64,000 nucleotides of DNA from a virus: positions 126,001 to 190,000 of the IMG/VR virus record IMGVR_UViG_3300034104_004745; one strand, 5' to 3'. The notes under the pieces were generated by a model. The model was not told the DNA's origin. It searched no databases and was given only the letters and a program-made list of their open reading frames with translations. Below are positions 15,920 to 26,482 of this stretch, piece by piece. Position numbers and translations under genes: made by a program. Position 1 is the stretch's first letter. Each line of letters opens with the position of its first letter.

Positions 15920-18900
15920 TTAAATTTGATTACCTGGACCACCACCGGTACAATTTGCACAATTAGAATAGATTGACGCATATTGTCCATCTGTTAAATG
16001 AAGAGGATATTGCTCACATGTCGTGCCAACAAAATAATCTATTTGATAACAAACGTTGTTAATCTTAACAGCGTTAAGTCCTGAAGTAAATTGTGACGGT
16101 AATAGATCAGGTGAACTCATTAAAACAGGCGTACCATTATCACATACCAACCCTTGATATGTGTAATAGACTGGCGCATCTGCTAACACTACAATTCCGC
16201 TATTAGTTACACAACCATTAGCATCTGTAACTTCAAGACAATAACCACCAGATGATAATCCCGTAACATCTCTACTAACATTACCAGATACAACATTTGT
16301 ATATGTGGCTATTAATGTACCACCACATGTAGTATATGGCGCTGATTCATCTTCATATAAACGATATGTTTTAGGCCATACCCCACCTGTTGATGAAATG
16401 GTTAAGCTACCACCAGTTGGGTTAGAACATGTTGGTCCTACTTCATTAGTAATTGACGCTGTTTGTGCTGTTGGTTCACTTACATATTCAGCATAAGTTT
16501 GAACACAACCAGCACTATCTTTAACATATATTGTATATGTTCCAGTTGTTAAACTACTAAATGTTTTAGGGAATGCATGATAATTTATACCATCTATTGA
16601 AACTGTATACACACCACTATTACCACCTAATGGTGAAGATGTTGCAATAGAACCATTTGACCCACCATTACATGAAACATTAGAAACGCTTCTTGTACAG
16701 TTTGGTGCTGTTTTACTCATATCAACAGTTATAATACTTGATTCACAACCCGCAGTATCTCTTGATTGGAAAGTATACGATGTAGCCCCTAAGCTGCTGA
16801 ATGTTGCGCTGTTAACCCAAGTACCAGAGTTAATTCTATATTGATACGAACCGTTACCGCCACCAGCAGTTAATGTAACTGAACCATTACTTCCATTATA
16901 ACATGTGGTATATGCTATAGATGTTGTACCTACCGTTACCGCAGATGGTTGTGTCACACTTACTGAATATGTGTTTTCACAACCCGCAGTATCTTTAACA
17001 TAAATTGTATATGCTCCTGCAGATAATGAAGAATATGTTCTAGATGTTGATAATACTTGATATGTACCACCAGCATTTAATTTAGTTGAATATGGTCCAC
17101 CTTGACCACCAGATAAACTAGACACTACGATTGAACCATCACTACCACCATTACATGTTACACTATTTTGTGATACTGTTGCTGTTACTTGTGTTCTGTC
17201 TAAACCAGTTGTACTTGTTATAATACAACCAGCACTATCTTTAATGTAAATTGTATAAACACCATTACTTAAATTACTAAATGTTGTTCCAGCTTGATAG
17301 TTTGTTCCATCTTTTGAATATGTATAAGATCCACTACCACCAGTAGCATTTGATACCGTTATTGAACCATCTGTGCTAGCAACGCAAGTTGGATTAGTTC
17401 TTAATAATGAAGCACCAATATTCGCTGGTTGAGTTACGGTTACAGATGCGCTACCTACTTCATTGTATGAATCTTTAGCATAAATTGTATATGTTCCGGC
17501 TGTTAAACTACCAAATACATTGCTTGCTTGGTAATTTGTGCCATCTTTTGAATATGTGTAATTTGCTGTACCGCCACTAGCATCTGATACTGTAATCGCA
17601 CCATTTGTTCCACCATTACATGTAACGTTAGTTGTTGCGGATGCTGTTACCGAAATTGTTACGTTTGTAATTGTTATTGTTAATGTTTTGTCATATGTTA
17701 ATCCACCAGCATCTGTTGTTCTTACTCTAATTGAGTATGACGATTTGCTTTCGAAATTGAAAACAACAGCAGATCTTAATGATGAACCAGATATACTAAA
17801 GCTAGCATTATCTGGATATGATCCACCATCAACTAATGAATATGTGAATGTGTCACCAGAATCAGGATCAGTACTAGATAATGTACCAATTGTTGTTCCT
17901 GTTGGAACGTTTTCAGATATTGATGATGAGCTTAATGCTAGATTTGTTGGTGCTTCATTAACATTTGTTACAGATACAGTTAATACCCCATCAAATGTTA
18001 ATCCACCAGCATCTGTTGTTCTTACTTTTATTGAGTAAGAAGATTTTGATTCAAAATTAAATACTGCTGCAGATTTTAATACACCACCACTTGTTATTGT
18101 GAAGCTATTATTATCTGGATAATTTGCGGTATCTACTAATGAATATGTGAATGTATCACCAGAATCAACATCTAATGTTGTTACAGTTCCAACAGTTGTT
18201 CCTGTTGCTGAATTTTCTGGTATTGAACCACTAAAGTTTAATCCATAAGGTGTTTCATTAACGTTATTTACATTAATTGTAAATGTTTTGTCATAGAATA
18301 AACCACCATTGTCAGTTGATCTAATTGTAACAGTATAAGAAGTTGCAGATTCATAATTGAATGATTGTGACGTTCTTAAGTTAGCCCCAGAAATATTAAA
18401 TAAGTTACCATTACCTCCAGCTTGAATTGTATATGTGTGTGTGTTTCCTGCATCAGGATCAACACTACTTAATGTACCCACAATTGTATTAATTGCGCTA
18501 TTTTCATTTACGCTATTATTACTTAGTGTAATGTCAGTTGGCGCCGAATTTGTTGGTGTGCTTGTTGATGTCGATGTTGGTGTAAAAGTAGGTGTCGCTG
18601 TAGACGTACTTGTTGGTGTCGTTGTTGGTGTTGGTGTAGCAATTACCGCCACAGTATTAATTACAAATTCACAATTAGGTGTGTAAGTTGAAGTAGGTGT
18701 CGACGTTGTTGTTGGCGTCGCAGTAGGAGTGCCAGTCGATGTTGGTGTACTAGTTGGTGTTTCTGTATTAGTTGGTGTATTGGTTGGTGTTTCTGTTGGT
18801 GTATTAGTCGGCGTATTGGTAGGTGTACCAGTCGGTGTTTCTGTACTAGTTGGTGTTTCTGTTGATGTATTTGTACTTGTAGGTGTACCAGTCGATGTTG

Positions 18901-19531
18901 GTGTCGGTGTTGCAATTATAGCCACAGCAGTGATCACAAATTCACAATTTGGTGTATAAGTTGAAGTCGGTGTTTCTGTGCTAGTTGGTGTTGACGTAGG
19001 GGTATTAGTAGGTGTACCAGTACTAGTCGGTGTTGTAGTTGGTGTTTCTGTTGGTGTATTGGTTGGCGTTTCTGTTGATGTACTAGTTGGTGTTTCTGTT
19101 GGTGTACTAGTTATTGTACTTGTAGGGGTTGGTGTTGCAATTACAGCAATTGTTTCAATTACAAATTCGCAATTTGGTGTATATGTCGATGTTGGCGTTT
19201 CTGTACTAGTTGGTGTATCAGTAGATGTACTAGTAGGTGTCCCAGTCGATGTTGGTGTACTAGTAGGTGTTGTGGTTGGTGTTATAATAGGTATTGAGTA
19301 ATTTATGTCAATAGCACATAAATCATTTCTTAAAATTAATAGATTGGCTAAATCTGGTGTGGATACTAAAACTCCCGGCGCTACACTTAATTCACTAAAA
19401 GTTAAATTTGTTGCTGGATTTCCATTATTAATATTTGTTGCGATTTTTAAAGGATCAACACTGTCATAATAAACTGTATACGGTCCTGGTGATGTACCTC
19501 CTGTAATCTCTATGTAAAAATATCTAGCCAT
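15920..19531 (-). CDS. Giant phage adhesin: TPT linker, cadherin and SprB repeats
   Basis: 1203 aa. Residues 1-80 form an N-terminal domain. Residues 80-329 are TPTST linkers interrupted by three copies of NCEFVI-xx-[V/I]A[V/I]IATPTP. Residues 330-630 are three cadherin-type repeats with NEN, DPD[A/S]G and RTTDAGG calcium-site patterns. Residues 632-1130 are about six SprB-type repeats (CNGGSDGSI...[11 protein letters not shown]...VTQP). The end is a Cys-rich tail finishing CTGGGPG. SprB repeats are known from the Flavobacterium surface gliding adhesin; cadherin repeats mediate Ca-dependent adhesion. No signal peptide, so it is probably a virion fibre rather than a secreted protein. It was probably acquired from a host adhesin. 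Confidence 0.75.
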   Translation of the reverse strand: MARYFYIEITGGTSPGPYTVYYDSVDPLKIATNINNGNPATNLTFSELSVAPGVLVSTPDLANLLILRNDLCAIDINYSIPIITPTTTPTSTPTSTGTPTSTSTDTPTSTETPTSTYTPNCEFVIETIAVIATPTPTSTITSTPTETPTSTSTETPTNTPTETPTTTPTSTGTPTNTPTSTPTSTETPTSTYTPNCEFVITAVAIIATPTPTSTGTPTSTNTSTETPTSTETPTGTPTNTPTNTPTETPTNTPTNTETPTSTPTSTGTPTATPTTTSTPTSTYTPNCEFVINTVAVIATPTPTTTPTSTSTATPTFTPTSTSTSTPTNSAPTDITLSNNSVNENSAINTIVGTLSSVDPDAGNTHTYTIQAGGNGNLFNISGANLRTSQSFNYESATSYTVTIRSTDNGGLFYDKTFTINVNNVNETPYGLNFSGSIPENSATGTTVGTVTTLDVDSGDTFTYSLVDTANYPDNNSFTITSGGVLKSAAVFNFESKSSYSIKVRTTDAGGLTFDGVLTVSVTNVNEAPTNLALSSSSISENVPTGTTIGTLSSTDPDSGDTFTYSLVDGGSYPDNASFSISGSSLRSAVVFNFESKSSYSIRVRTTDAGGLTYDKTLTITITNVTISVTASATTNVTCNGGTNGAITVSDASGGTANYTYSKDGTNYQASNVFGSLTAGTYTIYAKDSYNEVGSASVTVTQPANIGASLLRTNPTCVASTDGSITVSNATGGSGSYTYSKDGTNYQAGTTFSNLSNGVYTIYIKDSAGCIITSTTGLDRTQVTATVSQNSVTCNGGSDGSIVVSSLSGGQGGPYSTKLNAGGTYQVLSTSRTYSSLSAGAYTIYVKDTAGCENTYSVSVTQPSAVTVGTTSIAYTTCYNGSNGSVTLTAGGGNGSYQYRINSGTWVNSATFSSLGATSYTFQSRDTAGCESSIITVDMSKTAPNCTRSVSNVSCNGGSNGSIATSSPLGGNSGVYTVSIDGINYHAFPKTFSSLTTGTYTIYVKDSAGCVQTYAEYVSEPTAQTASITNEVGPTCSNPTGGSLTISSTGGVWPKTYRLYEDESAPYTTCGGTLIATYTNVVSGNVSRDVTGLSSGGYCLEVTDANGCVTNSGIVVLADAPVYYTYQGLVCDNGTPVLMSSPDLLPSQFTSGLNAVKINNVCYQIDYFVGTTCEQYPLHLTDGQYASIYSNCANCTGGGPGNQI
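18545..19290 (-). repeat. TPTST-coding repeat tract in the 1203 aa adhesin
   Basis: Degenerate tandem repeats that on the plus strand read as variants of GTTGGTGTTTCTGTACTAGT. They encode TPTSTETPT units and three C-E-FVI cassettes. The antisense strand is also open and Val/Gly-rich. Confidence 0.85.
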
Positions 19532-19544
19532 ATACTATTATATA

Positions 19545-22500
19545 TTAAGGACAAATGTTTTGTATTGCTGTTATTATGTTTGCCCCACTAAATCCAGTTG
19601 TAACCAATCCGTTTGTTCCAGTTGCTAAAGTGTATAAAGCATTATTACTAGTAGTTGTCATTAATAATACTCTAATATTTTGATTATATAAAGGTGTTAT
19701 TAGACTGTTTACAAACGTAACGTCAGTTGAGTTATAAGCATCATCATTACCACTTGGTGTTGCATCAGTTATTAAAATTATTAATTTAGATACCCTAGTT
19801 CTAAATGTTCCAGCAAAATATTCATAACCTGAAATATTATTAGTTGCAACTAAATTGACCCCCATATCACTTGGTTCTGGTATACTTTCACCACTACCTA
19901 AAGGAACCGCACTATTTAATTTATTTAATTGAGTTGTAAATGAGGAAATATTATTTGTACCCATTTTCTCCCAAGCAGTTATCCATTGATATTTGCTATT
20001 AAGACCCGTATTAATAAATCTTTGTGATGATGGTAAAGTTGTATAATTACTATTGTTCCAATAGTTTGAGTTGATTCCGCTAGAATATTCATCAAATGTT
20101 ACTAAACCTAATCTATAATTGTTATTAGATTCTGTTTGTATTGTGTTTGCAATAGACGCAATAGATGATTTTACACCATTAATCGCACTACCCATACTAC
20201 CTGTATAATCAACTAAAAATACAACATCCATACCAGCGTCACACGATGCAGGTTCACCTGGAATTTCACCAATAGTTTCGGTAAATTTAGCCTCAAATGA
20301 ACAATCTGGGGTAATTGTTGAAGTTGGTGTTTCTGTGCTAGTTGGTGTTTCTGTGATGGTCGAAGTACTTGTTGGTGTTGGCGTAGCAATTACAGCTACG
20401 GTATCGATCACGAATTCACAATTAGGTGTTTCTGTACTAGTAGGTGTAATGGTACTAGTTGGTGTTTCCGTACTAGTTGAAGTTGGCGTTGAAGTAATTG
20501 TTGATGTCGGTGTAGGTGTCGCAATTACAGCCACTGTATCGATTACGAAATCACAATTTGGTGTATATGTTGATGTTGGTGTTTCTGTACTAGTTGGTGT
20601 TTCTGTGCTAGTTGGTGTACCAGTAATTGTAGATGTTGATGTCGGTGTAGGTGTTGCTATTACCGCAACAGTGTCAATCACAAATTCACAATTTGGTGTA
20701 TATGTTGATGTTGGTGTTTCTGTACTAGTTGGTGTTTCTGTGCTAGTTGGTGTTTCTGTAATTGTTGAAGTGCTTGTTGGTGTTGGTGTAGCAATTACAG
20801 CCACAGTATCAATAACGAAATCACAATTAAGTGTTTCTGTTGAAGTTGGTGTCGATGTTATTGTCGATGTTGGTGTCGGTGTTGCTATTACGGCTACCAC
20901 ATCAATAACGAAATCACAATTAAGTGTTTCTGTTGAAGTTGGTGTTGTTGTAATAGTAGGTGTTGGTGTAGGTGTCGCAATTACTGCTACTACATCAATA
21001 ACAAAATCGCAACTAGGCGTTTCTGTTGATGTTGGTGTTATTGTTACACTAGGTGTTGGCGTAGCAATTACAGCTACGGTATCAATCACGAAATCACAAT
21101 TAGATGTAATTGTAGATGTTGGTGTTGATGTGCTTGTTGGTGTTGGTGTTGCAATTACTGCCACCGTATCAATTACAAAATCACAACTAGTTGTTTGTGT
21201 TGGTGTTGCTGTACTAGTACTAGTTGGTGTCGGCGTTTCAGTCAACGTCGAAGTGCTACTTGGTGTTGGTGTACTAGTAGGCGTTCCCGTTGGTGTCGAT
21301 GTAATTGTTGGTGTTCCCGTGCTAGTTGGTGTGTTTGTAGGTGTGTTAGTTGGTGATGGTGTTACCACTGGATAATAATCTCCACACACAACTGCAGGGG
21401 TAATTGAACCACACTCAGTTGTATAATTTCTAATAGGATCTTCAATCGCAGTATCACAACACACATCATCAATATAATATTGACTTAAATTAGTGTTAAG
21501 TCTATTAAATTTAGTATATGTATGTTGAGCCAATACTTGAACATTATCGTTACCGTTAAATAAAATTAAATTCTCTGGTTGTGTGCCAGTAACATTAATA
21601 TTATAATAAAGATTGTTCTCACAGTAATTTAAATTAACAGCAACAACTTCTAATAATTCACCCTTTTCTGTAATTAAAAAATCACCAGTATCATAATAAT
21701 CTGATGGATAATAACAACATGGTTCTTCTTGTGTTTCCGGTTTTAATTGTAGAAACTCAGGAGATCTAGAATCAAAGAAATATCCATCTACTTTTGATAC
21801 CCTATATGTGGCCTCATCAATTTCTTTGTTTGTATAGACACGTAATTTTGTTGTAGGTAAAACATCGATAACTACTTGCTGACCATTTGCAGTCATACCA
21901 GTTATTTCACTCTTTTTTACCGAACCTAAACAATCAATATCGTTAATTGTATGTGTTGAATAGTCATATGAAAAAGAATAATCGTTATTTTCACTAGCAT
22001 ATTCAAACATGCTTGATGAAAGTACGGTACATGGTAGATAACTTGCACTTAATATAACATTCCCATTAACCAAATCTTTGGCATCTTTTCTAACAAGAGT
22101 TCCAGCTGCTAAATAGCTAGTAATATTTGCCGGTGTTGTAGATGAATTAATTGTAGCACCACTCACAACAATTACTTTAGTATTGTGTTTTAAACCGTAA
22201 TTGTATGTGTTTCTATATTGTACTTTTGGTACTAATGTATAACCAGTATTAACTACCAAAGGTAAATCCGGAATTTCGGATGGATACTCTATATATCTTA
22301 ATGCCAATCCTTCAATTTTTACTTTTTTATCACAGTTTGCTGCGTCAGTAAAAATTAAATCAATAACCTCATCTTCTCTTACTTTAGTTAATTTAAACTT
22401 ACAATTTTCTCCAACAATTTGGAAGAAACTTGTGTCTGTATATGTTGGGTGATAACCTGTACTAATATTATTACCTGGTGTGCAATTTCTTTGAACATAA

Positions 22501-25500
22501 ACACCCCATCCGCTATCGTTACCAGATTGAACTGTTACACCAGTTACACTGACAATAATATCAGTAGATACTTTGCAAGTTGGGTAACCAGAATAAACAT
22601 CACAAGAAGCATCAAATGATAAATCTAAATGACATTTAGGTTCAGTATATTTGTAATCAACATCAAAATAGAAATCTAAATTATCTTTTACCAAACATTC
22701 ACCAGATGAGTTTGTGTGGGCGATAAACTTAACTTTTTCAATACCATCACTATCTGTGAAAAATTCATGTGATATTAATTGTGTATAACCACTAGTAATT
22801 GCTGTAGTTGGAACATAACTTGGTGCATTAAATGCACTATATTGTACTTCTGTTTGATTAATTTGGTTAACCAATGAAGTTATTGCACTTTTCCAAGCAG
22901 CTTTAATTGTTGTTAAATTTAAATTGATCCAATTTTTATATTCACATATAAGTGGAATCTTTGTTGATGAAGATGTTAGTATAGTACAACTTTCATTTGC
23001 AGTGAAGCCACCACCAAATAAAGTACTACCAGTTAAAATAACTTGCGTTGTTCCACTATAATCAACACCATCAATATCAATATGTAAACTAAATGTTACA
23101 CCGCTAAATTCTATTAATCCTCTTAAATTATCTGGATCACCAACTATTGTCTCAATATCTTCTTCAATAATTGTTTCAAACTCAGGGTATAGGTTTTCAA
23201 CTATTTCTAATGGTTTACATGGTTTTCTATATGAAAACTTAGGTCTACCAAAAATATTATTTTCTATTAAATTTCCACCCATCCATAAGGTTGTTGATGG
23301 AATAATTTGTTCTAAAACATTAGACCAATATGGGCTCATCTGATTAACGAAATCAGATGTTGAAATCATATCATATGTTGTATATCCAGAAGCTGTTAAT
23401 TGATTTAAATAATCTTGATATACATCTTCTAATGTGATATAATTTTTCTTATATTTTATTAAGTTTGAATTAGTAATTTGATTAGAAAAAGTATTTTGTA
23501 GGTATTCAGCAAATGTAAAACCAGTTTGTGGTTCAAGACTATTTGTACCAAAAGTAACTTCTAATTCTCTGGATTTTCTCCAAATATCATAGTTGATTGC
23601 ATTGGCAGCAGAAACAAATACGTTTATATTTTTTCTATTAAGAGTTAAATTAGATAAATTTTCATCTTCTAATATTTGCCCTTGTACGTTATCAATTTCA
23701 CTTTTAATTGTGAAACCATAATCTAATCCAGGTAATGTTCTATAAACATCAAAATAATCCTCACCATATGAATATGGTTTAGATTTTGTTAATAATGTTT
23801 TTGTTCTACCCGTTAAAACTGAACTTTCAGTATCTAACATATCAGACGATCTATGATCTAATGATACATTTGACCAACCAGAACCCATTTGGAAAAATAT
23901 ATTTTCCTGATTAGTTGTTGGCGATTTTGGTAATAATGAAATGTCATTTACAGGGTAATCAGTTAACTGTCTATTTGTTGTTAAACCAGTTAATGATGAT
24001 AATGTGTATGTATATGTGCCACTATTAAATGTCACATTATTATTTACTTCAATATTGTTTAATGTGTTTGTGATATCATCTAAAGTTGATGGTGGCAATG
24101 CACTATTAACTTTATACACAAACTCATCAATTTTAACCATTGGTTCAGGAGCACCTATGAACTTTAAGAAAAATTCAATACTACTTCTGGTTCCCTTTGA
24201 TTTATAAATGAAAGCTAAATTAACTAAAAGTCGTCTATAGAATTCTAATTCAGCATCAACTAAATTCTTACCAATAGATTGTCCATCATAGGTAACTGAA
24301 GATGCATTATAAATTTGTTCTTCTAAAGATTTTTGATCGAATAAATTGATTGTATTTAAACCAAGAGTGTTTGCTAGATTTTTAAGAAAAACATCTGGGA
24401 TGTTATCTATTGCATCATAACTTACATTTCTCATATATGCAATATTGTCAATATATGATTTTACTTTATCAAAGCTTTGTCCATATAATTGAAATATTTT
24501 ATCTATTTTTTGATCTTCGGTGTCAAATTCAAATAACTGAGGAGCAACTAAAAATCTTGTTACTAAGTTAGATTTATAATTGTCAATCTCTGTCGCTAAA
24601 TCATTTAATCTAGTAAGATATTCATCAAACTTTAATCCTGTGATCTGTATGTTGTACCCGTCAGATGATGCTGGCCAATTTACTAATACCGAAACTAACT
24701 CTGTTTTTGTTTCATCTAGACTTGTTTTTGGTACAGTAAATCCTGCTTGATATATTGGGAATGTCTCTCTGTTTAATAATGTTTGCTCAAGATCATCTAA
24801 ACCTAGATAAAACTCTTCAACAACATTATCATTAGGTCTTAAAATAAAACTATCTGAATATGTTGAACCAGTAAACGGTTTTCCGGTAACTGATAATGTA
24901 ATTTGATTGAAACTATTTGGTTCAGTATAATTGCTTACAGAATATTTCTTATCATCAACAATTATAATGTATTTTTTATATGAGGAAAATAAATTTCTGA
25001 TTTTATTTTCAGCATTTAATTCCTCATTTGAGGTAGGTTGTATTAAAGCAACGTCAAACGGATTAAAAAATCTACCCGTTTGAACTGTAAATGTTGTTCT
25101 ATTTGTTGTTGGGTTGTAAGTAATACTTTCTGCAGTATTAGATGTAACCACCGAAAGTGCGTCTTTATCAACTAAAATTCCACCTGGGAAGTTTTTGATA
25201 ATTCTAGCAATCGAAACCCTAATTCTTTCTCTTAAAGAACCAAATAAAGATTTTGATGCGTCTTTTTTATTACTATTAAATCTTACTGGTCTTTTCTTAC
25301 CGTCAGACTGTACAACTGTTGTTGGTACATCTTCTTCTATCTTAAGGTTTTCAAGAGTTATAAAATCTGAAAATGGCGCAGTTTGGAATTTTTTAGAGTC
25401 TTTTTCTGGTATGGTCCTATCTATCGCAAAGTTCGTATTAGTCAATTGACTAGTACCGTCAGTAATTTGTCTTCCAACAATACTGTCGCTAAACGTTTCA

Positions 25501-25541
25501 AAACCACTAGCTGCTTGACTCGGAACTTTTCTTTTTGCCAT
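19545..25541 (-). CDS. Baseplate-type protein with TPT repeats and C-terminal vWA domain
   Basis: 1998 aa. Residues 1 to about 1385 look like a baseplate or tail structural protein, with an N-terminal Q/S/T-rich start and helical regions such as EQIYNASSVTYDGQSIGKN. Residues 1390-1745 are TPTST linkers with eight copies of C[D/E]FVID[T/V]VAVIATPTP. Residues 1764-1998 form a von Willebrand A domain with the MIDAS motif DYTGSMG, the downstream LVTFDEYSSG and ILITDATPSG, and the helices expected around them. vWA domains bind ligands through a divalent metal. It shares a TAATG stop-start overlap with the upstream 305 aa gene, hence coupled translation. Confidence 0.75.
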   Translation of the reverse strand: MAKRKVPSQAASGFETFSDSIVGRQITDGTSQLTNTNFAIDRTIPEKDSKKFQTAPFSDFITLENLKIEEDVPTTVVQSDGKKRPVRFNSNKKDASKSLFGSLRERIRVSIARIIKNFPGGILVDKDALSVVTSNTAESITYNPTTNRTTFTVQTGRFFNPFDVALIQPTSNEELNAENKIRNLFSSYKKYIIIVDDKKYSVSNYTEPNSFNQITLSVTGKPFTGSTYSDSFILRPNDNVVEEFYLGLDDLEQTLLNRETFPIYQAGFTVPKTSLDETKTELVSVLVNWPASSDGYNIQITGLKFDEYLTRLNDLATEIDNYKSNLVTRFLVAPQLFEFDTEDQKIDKIFQLYGQSFDKVKSYIDNIAYMRNVSYDAIDNIPDVFLKNLANTLGLNTINLFDQKSLEEQIYNASSVTYDGQSIGKNLVDAELEFYRRLLVNLAFIYKSKGTRSSIEFFLKFIGAPEPMVKIDEFVYKVNSALPPSTLDDITNTLNNIEVNNNVTFNSGTYTYTLSSLTGLTTNRQLTDYPVNDISLLPKSPTTNQENIFFQMGSGWSNVSLDHRSSDMLDTESSVLTGRTKTLLTKSKPYSYGEDYFDVYRTLPGLDYGFTIKSEIDNVQGQILEDENLSNLTLNRKNINVFVSAANAINYDIWRKSRELEVTFGTNSLEPQTGFTFAEYLQNTFSNQITNSNLIKYKKNYITLEDVYQDYLNQLTASGYTTYDMISTSDFVNQMSPYWSNVLEQIIPSTTLWMGGNLIENNIFGRPKFSYRKPCKPLEIVENLYPEFETIIEEDIETIVGDPDNLRGLIEFSGVTFSLHIDIDGVDYSGTTQVILTGSTLFGGGFTANESCTILTSSSTKIPLICEYKNWINLNLTTIKAAWKSAITSLVNQINQTEVQYSAFNAPSYVPTTAITSGYTQLISHEFFTDSDGIEKVKFIAHTNSSGECLVKDNLDFYFDVDYKYTEPKCHLDLSFDASCDVYSGYPTCKVSTDIIVSVTGVTVQSGNDSGWGVYVQRNCTPGNNISTGYHPTYTDTSFFQIVGENCKFKLTKVREDEVIDLIFTDAANCDKKVKIEGLALRYIEYPSEIPDLPLVVNTGYTLVPKVQYRNTYNYGLKHNTKVIVVSGATINSSTTPANITSYLAAGTLVRKDAKDLVNGNVILSASYLPCTVLSSSMFEYASENNDYSFSYDYSTHTINDIDCLGSVKKSEITGMTANGQQVVIDVLPTTKLRVYTNKEIDEATYRVSKVDGYFFDSRSPEFLQLKPETQEEPCCYYPSDYYDTGDFLITEKGELLEVVAVNLNYCENNLYYNINVTGTQPENLILFNGNDNVQVLAQHTYTKFNRLNTNLSQYYIDDVCCDTAIEDPIRNYTTECGSITPAVVCGDYYPVVTPSPTNTPTNTPTSTGTPTITSTPTGTPTSTPTPSSTSTLTETPTPTSTSTATPTQTTSCDFVIDTVAVIATPTPTSTSTPTSTITSNCDFVIDTVAVIATPTPSVTITPTSTETPSCDFVIDVVAVIATPTPTPTITTTPTSTETLNCDFVIDVVAVIATPTPTSTITSTPTSTETLNCDFVIDTVAVIATPTPTSTSTITETPTSTETPTSTETPTSTYTPNCEFVIDTVAVIATPTPTSTSTITGTPTSTETPTSTETPTSTYTPNCDFVIDTVAVIATPTPTSTITSTPTSTSTETPTSTITPTSTETPNCEFVIDTVAVIATPTPTSTSTITETPTSTETPTSTITPDCSFEAKFTETIGEIPGEPASCDAGMDVVFLVDYTGSMGSAINGVKSSIASIANTIQTESNNNYRLGLVTFDEYSSGINSNYWNNSNYTTLPSSQRFINTGLNSKYQWITAWEKMGTNNISSFTTQLNKLNSAVPLGSGESIPEPSDMGVNLVATNNISGYEYFAGTFRTRVSKLIILITDATPSGNDDAYNSTDVTFVNSLITPLYNQNIRVLLMTTTSNNALYTLATGTNGLVTTGFSGANIITAIQNICP
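20305..21375 (-). repeat. TPTST / C[DE]FVI cassette repeat array
   Basis: Eight successive units of roughly 29-46 codons. Each begins with Cys-[Asp/Glu]-Phe-Val-Ile and AVIATPTP and then has a variable TPTST spacer. A ninth, degenerate start (DCSFEAKF) borders the vWA domain. Nucleotide units diverge mainly at third positions. Confidence 0.9.
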
Positions 25542-26458
25542 TATTCAGTAATATCGTCAAAGTTTAACGTTTGGTCTATATCAGTCCTACCTTCACGAAT
25601 TTCATATAACGTCTCATTAAATTCGTCTTTAACTTCATATAGGTTAAACTGTTTATAAATGTTATTAGCGCCATCATAAATGGTATAGATACCTGAAGAT
25701 ATCGCCTTACTTTGATTACCATAAAGAGCAAGAGCAAGTGTTGAAGCATCATGTTCAACCATTTCTACTTCAATGGTTGTTGGGTTAAAATAGCTATTTG
25801 TTAGAATAATCTTTTGTAATGGTTGACCAATAAAAGGAACCGTATTTGGTTTATTTGTTGGCGCAGAAGATGGTGTAACAGTTAAGAACATCAAATTCGT
25901 AGGTGAATCTGAATATCTGTATCTAACAGTTTTCTGTGTAGTATTTGTTAGATTTGTTGTTATTGGCTCACAATAAAAAGAAGATGTTACTATTTTGTAA
26001 AAATTAGGTACTTTCTTATTATCACTTACACTTATATATTCAACTCTATATCCTACCAATCCTTGAGGAATAAATTTTGATCTGTCTTCAGTATTAAGAT
26101 TACCTAAATCTATAACAATCCCTCTAACAGATGGTAAAGACGCAAGAACACCACAATCTGTAATAGATGTTCTAATTTGTTTTGGTCTCACATGTAACGT
26201 ATATACCCCAATTTCAGAGAAAGCTGAACTTTCTAGTCTTAAATTGTACATACCACCTAAAACTTCTACATTTGGTGCATTTGTATCATCCGTAGTATTT
26301 GAATTATGATATAGGGGAGATAAAATACTAGCCGAATCCAACTTTGATAACGTTGAATCGGTTGTCGCCCCTCTATCAGCAGCATAATGAAGTAGTATTT
26401 CTACATCCTCTGGTGACACATCTGCTGGTCTTATTGTTCCGTAACTTCCTACTGCCAT
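25541..26458 (-). CDS. Virion structural protein, 305 aa, unknown
   Basis: A soluble beta-rich protein starting MAVGSYGTIRPADVSPEDVEILLHY. That opening is short, helical and negatively charged, as in baseplate connector proteins. Middle segments (GVYTLHVRPKQIRTSITDCGVL, LQKIILTNSYFNPTTIEVEMVEHD) suggest a jelly-roll or wedge-type fold. It sits between two other wedge-region genes and is coupled to the vWA protein by a 1-base stop-start overlap, so its product probably docks that protein. Family not recognised. Confidence 0.6.
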   Translation of the reverse strand: MAVGSYGTIRPADVSPEDVEILLHYAADRGATTDSTLSKLDSASILSPLYHNSNTTDDTNAPNVEVLGGMYNLRLESSAFSEIGVYTLHVRPKQIRTSITDCGVLASLPSVRGIVIDLGNLNTEDRSKFIPQGLVGYRVEYISVSDNKKVPNFYKIVTSSFYCEPITTNLTNTTQKTVRYRYSDSPTNLMFLTVTPSSAPTNKPNTVPFIGQPLQKIILTNSYFNPTTIEVEMVEHDASTLALALYGNQSKAISSGIYTIYDGANNIYKQFNLYEVKDEFNETLYEIREGRTDIDQTLNFDDITE

Positions 26459-26469
26459 AGTATTTTATT

Positions 26470-26477
26470 AATAAATA
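26470..26477 (-). promoter_or_regulatory. TATTTATT box upstream of the 305 aa gene
   Basis: Minus-strand TATTTATT, 11 bases before the ATG at 26458, in a 24-base gap between virion genes. Confidence 0.3.
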
Positions 26478-26482
26478 TAATT

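Noticed and set aside
20335-21375. Long plus-strand open frame (346 codons, Val/Gly-rich) and similar frames at 18435-19301 and 14569-14811
   Set aside because: They are the exact antisense of the TPTST-coding tracts: ACN/CCN codons read backwards give Val/Gly. No independent start signal or domain.
18545-21375. Possible CRISPR array because of many short repeats
   Set aside because: Units are in-frame amino-acid repeats of varying length with no constant repeat and unique spacers, and no cas genes are near.
19545-21375. Bacteroidetes O-glycosylation (D-[S/T]-hydrophobic) sites in the FVIDTVAVI cassette
   Set aside because: That pathway acts in the periplasm. These proteins have no signal peptide, and several copies have DVV instead of DTV.
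12719-25541. Diversity-generating retroelement with variable fibre tips
   Set aside because: No reverse transcriptase, template repeat or A-specific variable region visible; the repeats are low-complexity linkers.
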